A DNA stretch of 40,543 bases from SCGC-AG-212-J23 sp035649175 (GTDB lineage: Bacteria; Pseudomonadota; Gammaproteobacteria; Burkholderiales; SG8-39): contig DASRKB010000235.1 of assembly GCA_035649175.1 (NCBI GenBank), forward strand, positions 1-40,543, written 5' to 3'. Position 1 is the first letter of the stretch; each line of letters opens with the position of its first letter. This document shows, piece after piece, positions 15,096 to 23,385 of this stretch. The position numbers were made by a program, and so were the translations under genes. Below the pieces are notes generated by a model, which saw nothing but the letters and a program-made list of their open reading frames with translations, ran no database searches and was not told the origin of the DNA.

Positions 15096-15163
15096 AAGCC
15101 CGGACCGGCGTTCGCCTGTTTTTCCGGGCTTGTCCCGAGGAGGAGGCACGAGACCAGGCGAAC
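15096..15163 (-). promoter_or_regulatory. Leader with interleaved inverted repeats, attenuator-like
   Basis: Going 5' to 3' on the minus strand the order is GTTCGCCTG (15163-15155), AAGCCCGGA (15131-15123), CAGGCGAAC (15118-15110), TCCGGGCTT (15104-15096), then TTCATTTT. The first pairs with the third and the second with the fourth, nine bases each. The two hairpins are mutually exclusive or form a pseudoknot, and the second is followed by a T-rich run. The layout fits an attenuator in front of the small lipoprotein gene. It may instead be a plain palindromic repeat. Confidence 0.4.
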
Positions 15164-15294
15164 GATACGCTCGCCCGGCGCGCGACGTCGTGCGGTTTTT
15201 CGCGCCGCGGCCCGCCCGCCGATGAGCGGCGGGGGCGGCGCGACGACCGGCCGGAAGTGCCGCGGTACTATTCCTCGCAACAGAGGACTTGCCC

Positions 15295-16182
15295 GTGAAA
15301 AAAATCCGCATCCAGTTCACGCTGTTCTCCGCTTTCTACTCGCCGCTCATCTCTGCCATGTCGGGCGGCTTCCTGAAGGCCGAGGGCCTCGATCCGGAAT
15401 GGTCGGTGTCCCCGCCCGGCGTATCGGCGATTGCCGCGCTCGCGGACGGGTCGGCGCACGTGGTGCAGTCGGCGGCGAGCTACTCGTTCGGTGCGCTCGG
15501 CAAAGGCGAGGCGCCGCCGGCGTTGCACTTCGCGCAGGTGAACGAGATGGACGGCTTTTTCCTCACCGCGCGCTCGCAGGACCCAGCGTTCACTTGGAAG
15601 AAGCTCGAGGGCGCCGAGGTCGTGATGCTGAAGGGCGGCCAGCCCGAAGCGATGTTTCGCTACGCTTGCCACAGGGCCGGGATCGACTACGCGAAGATCA
15701 GGCCCGTCGCCCCCGGCAGCGCCGCGGAGGTCGATCGCGCCTTCCGCGAGGGCCGCGGACAGTACGTGCATCAGCAGGGCCCCTTTCCCCAGCAGCTGCA
15801 GGCCGACGGCGTCGGCCATGTGGTCGCCCAGGTCGGACCGCTGATCGGTCCTTGCGCCTTCTCGAGCCTCGCCGCCACGCGCGAGTGGCTGAAGAGCGAC
15901 ATGGCACGCGCCTTCATACGCGCCTATGTGAAGACGCGGCGCTACATGAACGAGGCGCCCGCCGCCGAGATCGCTCGCGCCGAGAAGCCATACTTCCCGA
16001 AGGCGGACGAGCAGGTGCTCGCCGATTGCATCCGCACCTATCAGAAGCTGGGGTGCTGGACGCCGCACGTCGAGATCACGCGCACGGCCTTCGAGAAAAC
16101 CCTGGATGTCTTCGAGTACAACGGCCGGCTCGAGCGCCGCTACCGCTACGAGGAAGTGTGCGCCCCGCCGCCGGTCGGCTGA
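15295..16182 (+). CDS. NMT1/ThiY-like solute-binding protein without signal peptide (295 aa)
   Basis: The protein resembles periplasmic binding proteins of the nitrate/sulfonate/pyrimidine-precursor type: SAFYSPLISAMSGGFLKAEGLDPEW near the start, then GVSAIAALADGSAHVVQSAASYSFGAL, and an inter-domain region with WKKLEGAEVVMLKGGQPEAMFRYACHRAGID. Unlike true ABC receptors it begins VKKIRIQFTLFS with no signal peptide, so it is predicted cytoplasmic. The GTG at 15295 is chosen because AGAGGA lies seven bases upstream; a TTG at 15289 is too close to that site. No ABC permease or ATPase gene is nearby. It may be an orphan sensor or a THI5-like enzyme homologue rather than a transporter part. Confidence 0.75.
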   Translation: MKKIRIQFTLFSAFYSPLISAMSGGFLKAEGLDPEWSVSPPGVSAIAALADGSAHVVQSAASYSFGALGKGEAPPALHFAQVNEMDGFFLTARSQDPAFTWKKLEGAEVVMLKGGQPEAMFRYACHRAGIDYAKIRPVAPGSAAEVDRAFREGRGQYVHQQGPFPQQLQADGVGHVVAQVGPLIGPCAFSSLAATREWLKSDMARAFIRAYVKTRRYMNEAPAAEIARAEKPYFPKADEQVLADCIRTYQKLGCWTPHVEITRTAFEKTLDVFEYNGRLERRYRYEEVCAPPPVG

Positions 16183-16587
16183 TCGGCGCTGGCGCGCGTC
16201 GCCGCGATGGCGGTCAACCGGTCCTGGAGGGACTCGATCTCCCGCAAGGTCCGCCGCCGAAGAAAATCGGCGTGGTGCCGAATCGCTGCTCCGGGCGCTG
16301 TCGCCTGGCGGCGTCACCCAATGTCGCTCTTTCGACTACCTTCCCTTTGGCAATCAAGCGCCAAATTGCAGCGGAAGCGCCGGGTTTCGTGTAGAAAGAG
16401 GCCGCCAAGCTGGCGCTCCCGCCTCCGCGCCTGCGTCGATTGCTTCGGGGAAATTACCGCCAGGTCGGCGGGAGAGCACAATGAGGCGAATACAGATCGA
16501 TAACAAAATCGACTCTGGCGCACATCGACGGGTTACCGGCAGCCTTTAGAGTGCGCGGGCATACGTGAATCAAGCTCGTTTGAAGCC
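16183..16587. other. 405-base interval without a convincing gene
   Basis: Several open frames exist on both strands but all are Arg/Ser/Ala-rich or lack ribosome sites and look like shadows. No terminator-grade hairpin, tRNA or clear promoter was seen. It separates the solute-binding protein gene from the small membrane protein gene at 16588. Confidence 0.5.
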
Positions 16588-16887
16588 GTGGATCCTCTAC
16601 TTACATTGGCGAACCTGCTCTATGTCTCGGCATACTTCGTGGGACGCACGTTGTGGCTTCGGGCCTTGTCTCTCGCCGGGACGGTATGCCTCATCGTGTA
16701 TTTTGCTACGCTGCCCGAGCCCCTGATGCAGGTGGTCTACTGGAACACGCTCTTCGCGCTCATCAACGCGGCGTGGATCGGGCGACTCTTGCTGGCGCGT
16801 GCAAGAAAAGGAACATTTGTTCCACCTCAGGGGCTTCCGCCGGAAGGAGCATGCGCGACGCGAGCCGCTTCACCAGTCGGCGCGTAG
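16588..16887 (+). CDS. Small three-span membrane protein (99 aa)
   Basis: Starts at GTG 16588 (DPLLTLANLLYVSAYFV). Three hydrophobic segments are seen at about 5-18, 24-42 (LWLRALSLAGTVCLIVYFA) and 50-70 (VYWNTLFALINAAWIGRLLL). The pattern 'TLANLLYV.AYFV.....LRALSL.GT.CLI.YFA...P.......YWN..FA.IN' recalls short membrane proteins often found with cyclic-nucleotide-binding regulators, but no such domain is fused here. The C-terminal 30 residues are polar. The kinase-like gene starts 29 bases later, so the two may be cotranscribed. Confidence 0.65.
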   Translation: MDPLLTLANLLYVSAYFVGRTLWLRALSLAGTVCLIVYFATLPEPLMQVVYWNTLFALINAAWIGRLLLARARKGTFVPPQGLPPEGACATRAASPVGA

Positions 16888-16916
16888 GCTCTGGCCGTGC
16901 ACTAGAGAGCTGCGAG

Positions 16917-18815
16917 ATGACGACGCAAGAGAACATGCTTGCCCGCCACAGAATCCTCCATGAGCTCGGACGCGGGCCGACAGGCGCGGTGTACGCCGCA
17001 CGCGACCATGCCCGGGGTACGGTCGTTGCGCTGAAGCGACTCGATCCCGCGTCCACAGACAAGTCCGACGCGAGCTTTGCCGACCGCTTCCTCAAGCACG
17101 CGCGTTCGGCCGGGCGCTTGAGACACCGCAATGTCGTGACGATCCACGACGCCGGTGAAGCGGCCGGCACCGCTTACGTCGCGATGGAAATGCTCGAGGG
17201 CGATAACCTGCGAAAGATTCTCGACGACGGGCCGCTCCCGATCGCGCGCGCGATCCGCATCGTCCATGAAATCGCCTGCGGGCTCGCGTATGCCCATCTT
17301 GAAGGCGTGGTGCACGGCGGCCTCAAGCCGTCGAACGTCATCGTCCTGCGCTCGGGTGTGGTGAAGATCACCGATTTTCGCATCGGGAACGGCTGCTTGG
17401 GATACCAGTCCCCCGAGCAAATGCGGAACGAGCCGCTCGACCATCGGTGCGACATCTTCTCGCTCGGCGTTCTGTTCTACGAGATGCTCAGCGGCCGACG
17501 ACCCTTCGAGGGCGGATCACCGAAGGAAATCCTGGAGAACATCCGCCGTGCCGAACCGCAGCCGCCGAGCAAGCTGAACCCGCTCGTTCCACGCGCGCTC
17601 GACGCGATCGTTTCGAGCATGCTCGCCAAAGAGCCAGCCGCACGGATGCCCGGCGTGCCAGTCCTGATCCGCGAGCTGCAGCGGCTGGAGGATGGGCTCG
17701 GCATGCAGCCGGGCGCCGGGGCGGATGAACCGGAGAGCGTGCCGCCGGCCGATCCCGCGCCCGCGCGGCATCGCGAACCAAAGATCGATCGCGAGGTACT
17801 CGACCATAACAAGATGATCCGCGAACTGCAGCGCCTGGAGGAAGCCCTTGGCCTCCAGCGGGGCGCCGGGGCGGATGAACGGGCGAGCGTGCAACCGCCC
17901 GAGCCCGCGCTGCGTCGCGAACCAGTCATCAATCGCGAGGTGTTCGACCATCACAGGGCGATGATGGGGCGCGAATCCGCGCGTGACCCGGCGAGCGTGC
18001 AGCCGCCCGAGCCCGCGCTGCGTCGCGAGCCAGTCATCGATCGCGAGGTGTTCGACCATCACAGGGCGATGATGGCGCGCGAGTCCGCGGGTGACCGACC
18101 TTCGCGATCGCGGTATTCGATCTTCGCAGCGCTCGCCGTGGTGATCGCCGTGCTCGGCTTCGGCCTCGCCGGCTTCAAGGAGCTCAACGGCTTGATGGAG
18201 GACTGGTGGTCAAGCCGCAGCGAACGAGAGGCCGCTACAAGAGAGGCCGCTGCAAGTCGCATGCGGGAAGCGCCGCCCCCACCCGTGGCGGAGGCGCCCG
18301 CGGCGGCGGTGACAGCGCCCCGTGCGCCGCAGGCATCGCCGGTTCATGCGGTGGACCAAAGACAGACGGACGAGGAGTCAGCCACCGAGGCGTCAGCTAA
18401 CAAGGAGTCGGCCAACCAGGAGTCAGCCATCGTTTCCGTCCCGGACGTTTCCGTCCCGGAGCCGACGCCGCCGAAACCGCTCGCGGCAGAGCCCGAGGCA
18501 TCGCCATCAACGGAGAGCGCAATCGCCCGTGCGCCCGAGCAGCCTGCACCTCCCGACGCTGCGCCGGCGCAACAACCCGCCGGCACGGCGCGGCTCATCA
18601 TCGCGGTATCGCCCCGAGGCGAGCTCTACATCGATGGAAGGCGCCATGGCACGATACCGCCTGTCACGACGCTCGACCTCGAGCCGGGAATGCATCGCGT
18701 CGAGATCCGCAACGGATCGCGAAAACCGTATCTGACCTACATGACGGTACAGGCGGGCGACGTACGGCGCATACGGCACGACTTCAACGCGAAGCCTAGG
18801 CTTCCACCCCGCTGA
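16917..18815 (+). CDS. Membrane pseudokinase: PknB-type kinase fold lacking HRD Asp, tandem repeats, TM, PEGA domain (632 aa)
   Basis: Residues 10 to about 250 have the Ser/Thr kinase fold: GRGPTGAVY loop, VALK (Lys40), and a metal-binding Asp in DFR (Asp153; DFG in active kinases). The catalytic loop reads HGGLKPSN (133-140) where active kinases have HRDxKPxN, so the catalytic Asp is missing. The activation segment is only about ten residues before SPEQ (165-168). Next comes a repeat region: a 50-residue unit at 251-300, partly repeated from 301, and two near-identical 36-residue units at 323-358 and 359-394. One membrane span (about 402-424), a Pro/Ala/Glu-rich linker and a C-terminal PEGA domain (about 565-632, LYIDGRRHGTIPP) complete it. 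It likely binds nucleotide or acts as a scaffold linking cytoplasm and envelope. Confidence 0.85.
   Translation: MTTQENMLARHRILHELGRGPTGAVYAARDHARGTVVALKRLDPASTDKSDASFADRFLKHARSAGRLRHRNVVTIHDAGEAAGTAYVAMEMLEGDNLRKILDDGPLPIARAIRIVHEIACGLAYAHLEGVVHGGLKPSNVIVLRSGVVKITDFRIGNGCLGYQSPEQMRNEPLDHRCDIFSLGVLFYEMLSGRRPFEGGSPKEILENIRRAEPQPPSKLNPLVPRALDAIVSSMLAKEPAARMPGVPVLIRELQRLEDGLGMQPGAGADEPESVPPADPAPARHREPKIDREVLDHNKMIRELQRLEEALGLQRGAGADERASVQPPEPALRREPVINREVFDHHRAMMGRESARDPASVQPPEPALRREPVIDREVFDHHRAMMARESAGDRPSRSRYSIFAALAVVIAVLGFGLAGFKELNGLMEDWWSSRSEREAATREAAASRMREAPPPPVAEAPAAAVTAPRAPQASPVHAVDQRQTDEESATEASANKESANQESAIVSVPDVSVPEPTPPKPLAAEPEASPSTESAIARAPEQPAPPDAAPAQQPAGTARLIIAVSPRGELYIDGRRHGTIPPVTTLDLEPGMHRVEIRNGSRKPYLTYMTVQAGDVRRIRHDFNAKPRLPPR
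17667..17882 (+). repeat. Diverged 150-base repeat units in the pseudokinase gene
   Basis: ATCCGCGA(G/A)CTGCAGCG starts at 17667 and again at 17817, 150 bases (50 codons) apart. The second copy passes directly into the 108-base repeats. The units encode RELQRLE(D/E)xLGxQ...GAGADE, a helix-plus-linker module. Confidence 0.75.
17883..18098 (+). repeat. Two tandem 108-base repeats in the pseudokinase gene
   Basis: Copies at 17883-17990 and 17991-18098 are nearly identical in DNA and keep the reading frame (36 codons). They encode ASVQPPEPALRREPVI(N/D)REVFDHHRAMM. Near-identity at DNA level indicates recent duplication, and copy number could vary between strains. Confidence 0.85.
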
Positions 18816-18836
18816 TCGCGAGGCGAGCGAAACGCC

Positions 18837-19244
18837 CTAGGGTGCCAACGCCACGTCCGGCTTTGGCGTGTCCGCCTCCGACGGATCTGCCGCGCTATTC
18901 AGCAGTTGCGCCTTGACAATCGCCCCGGGGCTTACGTCCATGGAGCCGTAGTAGAGGTGGCCGGTCACCCTCGCACTCGGTGCCAGCACAAGATTCGTGC
19001 ATCGCAGTACAACGCCGTCGAGCGCTCCATGCACCACAACGTCCGTCGCCGCCACTTCGCCCTGGACGCGGCCTGTCTCTCCCACGATCAAAGTCGTGCC
19101 CGGCACGGCTGATGCCGACAGCTTGCCTCGAACAGTGCCCTCGACGCGCAGCACACCACTAAAGCGCACCTCTCCCTCGATGGTGACGTCTGGCCCAATC
19201 ACGCTGGCGACGTCGCTTGGCTTTTTCTTTGCGAGAACGGACAT
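18837..19244 (-). CDS. Bactofilin (polymer-forming cytoskeletal protein, 135 aa)
   Basis: The central region is a right-handed beta-helix typical of bactofilins: VIGPDVTIEGEVRFSGVLRVEGTVRGKL...VGETGRVQGEVAATDVVVHGALDGVVL, with hydrophobic residues alternating about every six positions. A short N-terminal tail (MSVLAKKKPSD) and disordered C-terminal tail flank it, as usual. Bactofilins polymerise without nucleotide on the inner membrane and recruit cell-wall enzymes. The start at 19244 (ATG) is chosen over GTG at 19292, since the extra 16 residues look non-coding; both have weak ribosome sites. It is convergent with the pseudokinase gene, and a lytic transglycosylase lies nearby at 20114. Confidence 0.85.
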   Translation of the reverse strand: MSVLAKKKPSDVASVIGPDVTIEGEVRFSGVLRVEGTVRGKLSASAVPGTTLIVGETGRVQGEVAATDVVVHGALDGVVLRCTNLVLAPSARVTGHLYYGSMDVSPGAIVKAQLLNSAADPSEADTPKPDVALAP

Positions 19245-19327
19245 TCCGGGATCTTTGCGCGGGGAGCGGTCTGCGGAAAGGAAGTTCTCCACTCAAACCG
19301 CCGATGCGGTTGCAGATTCACAGAAAC

Positions 19328-19355
19328 GCTGCCTACCCTGTCCAGGATAGGCAGC
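19328..19355. promoter_or_regulatory. 8-base inverted repeat in the bactofilin upstream region
   Basis: GCTGCCTA (19328-19335) and TAGGCAGC (19348-19355) form a perfect inverted repeat with a 12-base centre. It lies between the divergent bactofilin and 19396 frames and could be an operator or a leader hairpin. Confidence 0.35.
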
Positions 19356-19395
19356 ACGGGTTCACCGGGGAGCACCAGGGGACCAGAGGAGTCCG

Positions 19396-19632
19396 ATGAA
19401 ACGTGAATCGGGCGCCGCCGGGCGCAACTACCGCCGGTTCCGGGTCGTCCGGAGCGAAGGGCGCTTTCCAGAGGATCCGCGCCCCGTAGCGGAGCGCGCG
19501 AGCTCGCCCTTGGCGTGGGCCGACCGGATGTTGCGCCGGCACGCTCTTCGAACGAGAACGAACGACGATCTGCTTCTGGCGAGCTGGCAGGCGATCCGGG
19601 GCTCGCGACGACGACTGCGCTCCGCCGGCTGA
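19396..19632 (+). CDS. Small basic hypothetical protein (78 aa)
   Basis: The ATG is preceded by GAGGAG at five bases, a good ribosome site. The translation is Arg-rich throughout (MKRESGAAGRNYRRFRVVRSEG...) with no membrane segment or recognised motif. Arg-rich frames arise by chance in GC-rich DNA, so the ribosome site is the main support. An opposing frame overlaps it. If real it could be a small nucleic-acid-binding protein. Confidence 0.35.
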   Translation: MKRESGAAGRNYRRFRVVRSEGRFPEDPRPVAERASSPLAWADRMLRRHALRTRTNDDLLLASWQAIRGSRRRLRSAG

Positions 19633-19689
19633 GACTTAGGGTTGAAGGCCGTCCGGACGCGGGAGGAACCACGCCCGGACGGGCACGGC

Positions 19690-19902
19690 TTACTTGGTTT
19701 CTTTCTTCTCTTTCTCGTCCTTTTTGGTGGCGCCGGAGGCGGCCTTGCCGTCACTGCCGGAAGCCTGCTTGGGCTTCTCCTTGTCCTGCGACATCGTGGC
19801 CGCCTTGTCGGTTGCGTCCTTCTTCTTGTCGTCGGCGGCGTAGGCAGAACCGAGGGCGAACGTCACTAGCGACAGTGCGGCCAAGAGCTTGGTGAGTTTC
19901 AT
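19690..19902 (-). CDS. Small exported Lys-rich protein (70 aa)
   Basis: The start at 19902 is preceded by AAGGAAAG. MKLTKLLAALSLVTFALGSAYAA is a clear Sec signal peptide with an AYA-A cleavage site. The mature part (about 48 residues) is almost entirely Lys, Asp, Glu, Ala and Ser (DDKKKDATDKAATMSQDKEKPKQ...), predicted disordered and periplasmic. Short Lys/Ala-rich exported proteins of this type are frequent in betaproteobacteria and uncharacterised. No partner gene is evident. Confidence 0.75.
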   Translation of the reverse strand: MKLTKLLAALSLVTFALGSAYAADDKKKDATDKAATMSQDKEKPKQASGSDGKAASGATKKDEKEKKETK

Positions 19903-20113
19903 GGCTGGCTTTCCTTCCTGATTGATGGTTGGGGTGCCGCGGCGCGGCATCGGCACGATGCGCGCCCGACGCTGCGCGCAGAACGTGCGCGCCCTAGTCC
20001 GAACGGTCTATAAGAGGGCCGGTCGGTCAGGAAACTCACGCCGGCGCGCGCGCCGGAAGGACTACACCGGGCTCATGGAGGCTACACTCTGGGCGGCGTA
20101 TTGATAGCGAAGG

Positions 20114-21982
20114 ATGACTTTGGTTCGCGCGCTGGTTGCCTGCTCCATTCTGCTCTGCGCCTCCGCGGCATGGTCGGGCCGCGTCGAGTTGCCGTTGCGC
20201 ATCCCGCTCGAGCCGCTGCGCGAGGCGCTGGAAGCGCAGCTCGGCTTCTCCGGGACGAGCACCGACGTGATGCACCGCGAGGGTCCATGCCGGTACCTGA
20301 AGGTCGGCAGGCCGGAGTTGCGTGCGGACGGCGGGAGACTCCACATCGCCGCGCCAGGGTCGGCGCTCGTTGCGGTCGAGCTGCTCGGCGCCTGCCAGGG
20401 CCTGGCGCCGTGGCACGGACAGATGCATTTTGTGGTGGCGCCGTATCTCGATGCCGCGGGACGCGTGCGGGTGCGCATCGCCGACTCGCGGCTCACCGAT
20501 CCCGGCGGCGCCGGCACCCCGGCCGCGGGCATGCTCTGGGACCTGGCGAAGCGCCACGTGCATACGCGCCTGGAGCGGTTCAGCTTCGACATCGGCGCGA
20601 GCCGCGAGGCGCTGCTGGACCTCGTACGCTCGGCCGCGCCGCCCGAACAGGCCGCCGCGCTCGAAGTCTCGCTCGCGCAGCTGCAGGTGCTGCAGCCGCG
20701 CGTGGAAGCTTCAAGCGTGACCGTGCCGATCGCCTTCGAGATTCCCGACGCCTGGCTCTCGCCAGCGCCGGCGGCGGCTTCCACGGCGCCGCTCACCGAA
20801 GCGGAGCTGGAAGCGCTCGATGCGGCGCTCCAGCCCTTGGATGCCTTCCTCGTCTATAGCCTCAAGCAGGTGGCGCTCGACAGCTCGGACAATGCGCTGC
20901 GAGCCCGCCTGTTCACGCTGTTGCTTGACAGCCGCTATCAGCTCGCCGCCATCCTGTCTGGCGAAGCGCGCGCGGCGGGAGACCCGGCCCGTGCTCTGTT
21001 CATCGATGCCTGGAACGACCTGCGCGCGATTCTGGCCGACGCGCAGCGCGAAGGGCTGCTCGGGGCCTCTGCTTTACGCTATGCCTTGTTCACCGAGGCG
21101 GGCGACGCGCTGCTTGCCCTCGACCGCGCGGCGCCGGGCTTCGGCATGCACGTCTCGGCGGACGGCCTGCGCCAGCTCGCGCGCAGCCTACGCCCCGGCG
21201 AGACGGGCGATCCGCTGACCTTTGCCTGGGCGGTCGACCCCCAGCTGCTCGAGCTCTTCGACGTCGCCCCGCTGCCCGCACCCTCGCCGCCGCCGCTCGT
21301 GCCACCACCCGCGCCACCGCGCCGGAGCTGGCTCGACCTGATCATCCGCAGCGCGCACGCGACGAGCACGCCGGCGCACCCGGACGCAACGAACGCGCTC
21401 GACCCCTGGGTGCCACGGCACGACGAGCTCGAGCTCTACGGGGCCCTGATCAGCCGCCTGCTGAAGACGACCACCGCATCGGCGCTCGACAGAGGCGGGC
21501 TTCCGGCGCCTTACACGAAGATCTACGAGCGCCTCGTTCCCGCCACCGCACTCATCGAGAGCTGCTGGCGCCAGTACGAGGTGCGCGGGGGCAAGGTCCG
21601 CTACCTGCAGTCCCCGGCGCACAGCGTCGGCATCATGCAGATCAACCAGCGCGTATGGCGCGGCTTCTACGACGTGCAGCGCCTGCGCTGGGACACCGCC
21701 TACAACGCGCGCGCCGGCGCGCAGATCCTCAAGCGCTACCTGAAGGACTACGCCATTCCCTACGCGGAGCGCAGCGGCAACCTCGACCACGTGCCGCGCG
21801 CCGCGTACGCCGTCTACAACGCCGGCCCGCGCGCCGTCGGGCGCTTCAACAAGCGCGAGCCCCACCCTCGCGAGGCGCGCGTGGATGAGCGCCTGTGGAC
21901 CCTCTACCGCGGCATCGCCGCCGGCGGGCGGCCGGACCTGCGCACCTGCAGCGTAAACAACGCAGCGATGGCGCGGCAGTAG
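20114..21982 (+). CDS. Exported lytic transglycosylase with SLT domain (622 aa)
   Basis: A signal peptide (about residues 1-21, ALVACSILLCASAAWS) leads into a long N-terminal region of about 400 residues that I do not recognise, then a Pro-rich linker (APSPPPLVPPPAPP) and a C-terminal SLT-type domain. The catalytic Glu is Glu482 in ATALIESCW, followed by SPAHSVGIMQINQRVW and, later, AAYAVYNAGP, the standard order in family-1 lytic transglycosylases. It should cleave peptidoglycan glycan strands in the periplasm, producing 1,6-anhydromuramoyl ends. The start at 20114 has only AAGG next to it, so the ribosome site is poor. The large unknown N-terminal domain is unusual for the family. Confidence 0.85.
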   Translation: MTLVRALVACSILLCASAAWSGRVELPLRIPLEPLREALEAQLGFSGTSTDVMHREGPCRYLKVGRPELRADGGRLHIAAPGSALVAVELLGACQGLAPWHGQMHFVVAPYLDAAGRVRVRIADSRLTDPGGAGTPAAGMLWDLAKRHVHTRLERFSFDIGASREALLDLVRSAAPPEQAAALEVSLAQLQVLQPRVEASSVTVPIAFEIPDAWLSPAPAAASTAPLTEAELEALDAALQPLDAFLVYSLKQVALDSSDNALRARLFTLLLDSRYQLAAILSGEARAAGDPARALFIDAWNDLRAILADAQREGLLGASALRYALFTEAGDALLALDRAAPGFGMHVSADGLRQLARSLRPGETGDPLTFAWAVDPQLLELFDVAPLPAPSPPPLVPPPAPPRRSWLDLIIRSAHATSTPAHPDATNALDPWVPRHDELELYGALISRLLKTTTASALDRGGLPAPYTKIYERLVPATALIESCWRQYEVRGGKVRYLQSPAHSVGIMQINQRVWRGFYDVQRLRWDTAYNARAGAQILKRYLKDYAIPYAERSGNLDHVPRAAYAVYNAGPRAVGRFNKREPHPREARVDERLWTLYRGIAAGGRPDLRTCSVNNAAMARQ

Positions 21983-21988
21983 CAGCGG

Positions 21989-22300
21989 CTACGGGCTTAT
22001 CGCCTGCAGCTTGTCGATGATCGCTTGCAGCTCAGGCAAGCGTTCGCGGTGCGGACCGTACTTGACGAGGAAATAGGAGCCGCCGGTCGCGGCCTCGATA
22101 AAGCCCAGTGTTTCCATTTCTTCCAGTATGCGTCGCAGCGGATGGCGCTTCATCGCATCCGCGCGCTGCAGCGAAGGTTTTCCGCCCTTGCTGATCTCGA
22201 CCAGCACAGCTCGATACCAGGCAGGCACCGAGTTCTTCGCCCGCAACGCCTTCGCACCGGCATCCGTGACCCGGAATAGCCGCCCGAGCTCCTCCGACAT
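21989..22300 (-). CDS. Small winged-helix-like hypothetical protein (103 aa)
   Basis: The start at 22300 (MSEELGRLFRVTDAG) is supported by GGAGGA five bases upstream. The protein has helices followed by a pattern HPLRRILEEMETLGFIEAATGGSYFLVKYG that reads like the recognition helix and wing of a small winged-helix regulator. No family named. It is convergent with the transglycosylase gene, whose stop is seven bases away. A DNA-binding role is an inference from the pattern only. Confidence 0.55.
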   Translation of the reverse strand: MSEELGRLFRVTDAGAKALRAKNSVPAWYRAVLVEISKGGKPSLQRADAMKRHPLRRILEEMETLGFIEAATGGSYFLVKYGPHRERLPELQAIIDKLQAISP

Positions 22301-22455
22301 TGAATCCTCCCCCTGCAACCAGCCAAACCTTTGAACAATTCTGCGCGGTTTCGGGCAGCGCGGTCCGGGGGCCGTTCGTATGCCGAAATACGGAGCGCGA
22401 TTCTGTCGGGGCGAAGCGACGGATAAAAGCTGGCCTCTCAGGAAAGTGCCAACTA

Positions 22456-23385
22456 TTACCGGTTTGGCGCGGGGGCATGACTCGCCCGCCGGTACGCCGC
22501 GATCGCCGCCGCGACGTCCTGCAGGCCCGTACCGGTCGAGTCGAAAACGATGATCTCGTCGTCGGACTCGCGGCTGGACCTCTTGCCGCAGACGATCTCG
22601 CCGAGCTCAGCGTGAACGTCCTTCGCCGCCATCAGTCCCGCGGCGATGGCGTGACGCAGGTCGCCGCCCGCCGCCGCCTGGGCGGTGAGGTCGGTGACGA
22701 CCTTCGCCGCCGCGAGCAGCTCGGGCTGAATCTCCTGCTTCTCCTCGTTATCGGCGCCGACCGCGGCGATGAAGGTTCCCGGGCGAACCATGTCGCGCGC
22801 GACGAACCAGCGCTTCGCGCTCGTGCAGGTCACGATCACTTCCGCCTCGGCGAGGCACCGCGCGAGATCGGCGCTCACCAGGCGCCGATCTCTTGCGAAC
22901 GCGTTCGCCTTGTCGCGATCGATGTCGCACACCATGGCTCGATGAGGCCGCAGCGCGCGCAGGTGGGCGTCGGCCTGGCCGCCGCAGCCCACGATCGCGA
23001 GCGTGCGCCAGCCCTTGCGCGCGAGGTGCTTCGCGGCGAGCGCGCTCGCCGCCGCGGTGCGCAGCGCCGTGATCGCGCCCGAATCCATGATCGCGAGCGG
23101 CGTGCCGTTCGTCGCGTCGCTCAGGATCACCGCGCCCTGGATGGTCGGCAGGCCGCGCGCGCCGTTACCGGGGAAGTTGCCGTTCAGCTTGGCGGCGAAG
23201 TACGAGTCGAGCATCCCGGCCTTGACGTGGAAGGTGCCGTGCTCGGCGTGCATCGCGAGGACGGCGGGCCGGGACGCCCTTCCCTCCCCGAGCAGACGGA
23301 ACGCGTGCTCGACCGCGTCGAGGCAGGCCTGCGGCGTGAGCAGCCGCTCGACCGCCTCGCGCGCGAGAAAAATCGGCGCGCTCAT
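22456..23385 (-). CDS. Ornithine cyclodeaminase/mu-crystallin family protein (309 aa)
   Basis: The NAD(P)-binding Rossmann motif is IVGCGGQADAHL (131-142). Family segments are seen before it (FHVKAGMLDSYFAAKLNGNFPGN..GLPTIQGAVILSDATNGTPLAIMDSGAITALRTAA) and after it (FIAAVGADNEEKQEI, IIVFDSTGTGLQD). Members include ornithine cyclodeaminase, alanine dehydrogenase and ketimine reductase; the exact reaction is not fixed by these motifs. The ATG overlaps the stop of the upstream superoxide dismutase-rhodanese gene by ATGA, so the two are coupled. The pairing suggests a role connected with sulfur or oxidant stress rather than arginine catabolism (inference). Confidence 0.85.
   Translation of the reverse strand: MSAPIFLAREAVERLLTPQACLDAVEHAFRLLGEGRASRPAVLAMHAEHGTFHVKAGMLDSYFAAKLNGNFPGNGARGLPTIQGAVILSDATNGTPLAIMDSGAITALRTAAASALAAKHLARKGWRTLAIVGCGGQADAHLRALRPHRAMVCDIDRDKANAFARDRRLVSADLARCLAEAEVIVTCTSAKRWFVARDMVRPGTFIAAVGADNEEKQEIQPELLAAAKVVTDLTAQAAAGGDLRHAIAAGLMAAKDVHAELGEIVCGKRSSRESDDEIIVFDSTGTGLQDVAAAIAAYRRASHAPAPNR

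Noticed and set aside
16183..16587. Several short frames and possible RNA gene between 16183 and 16587
   Set aside because: No ribosome sites, no protein-like composition and no strong hairpin.
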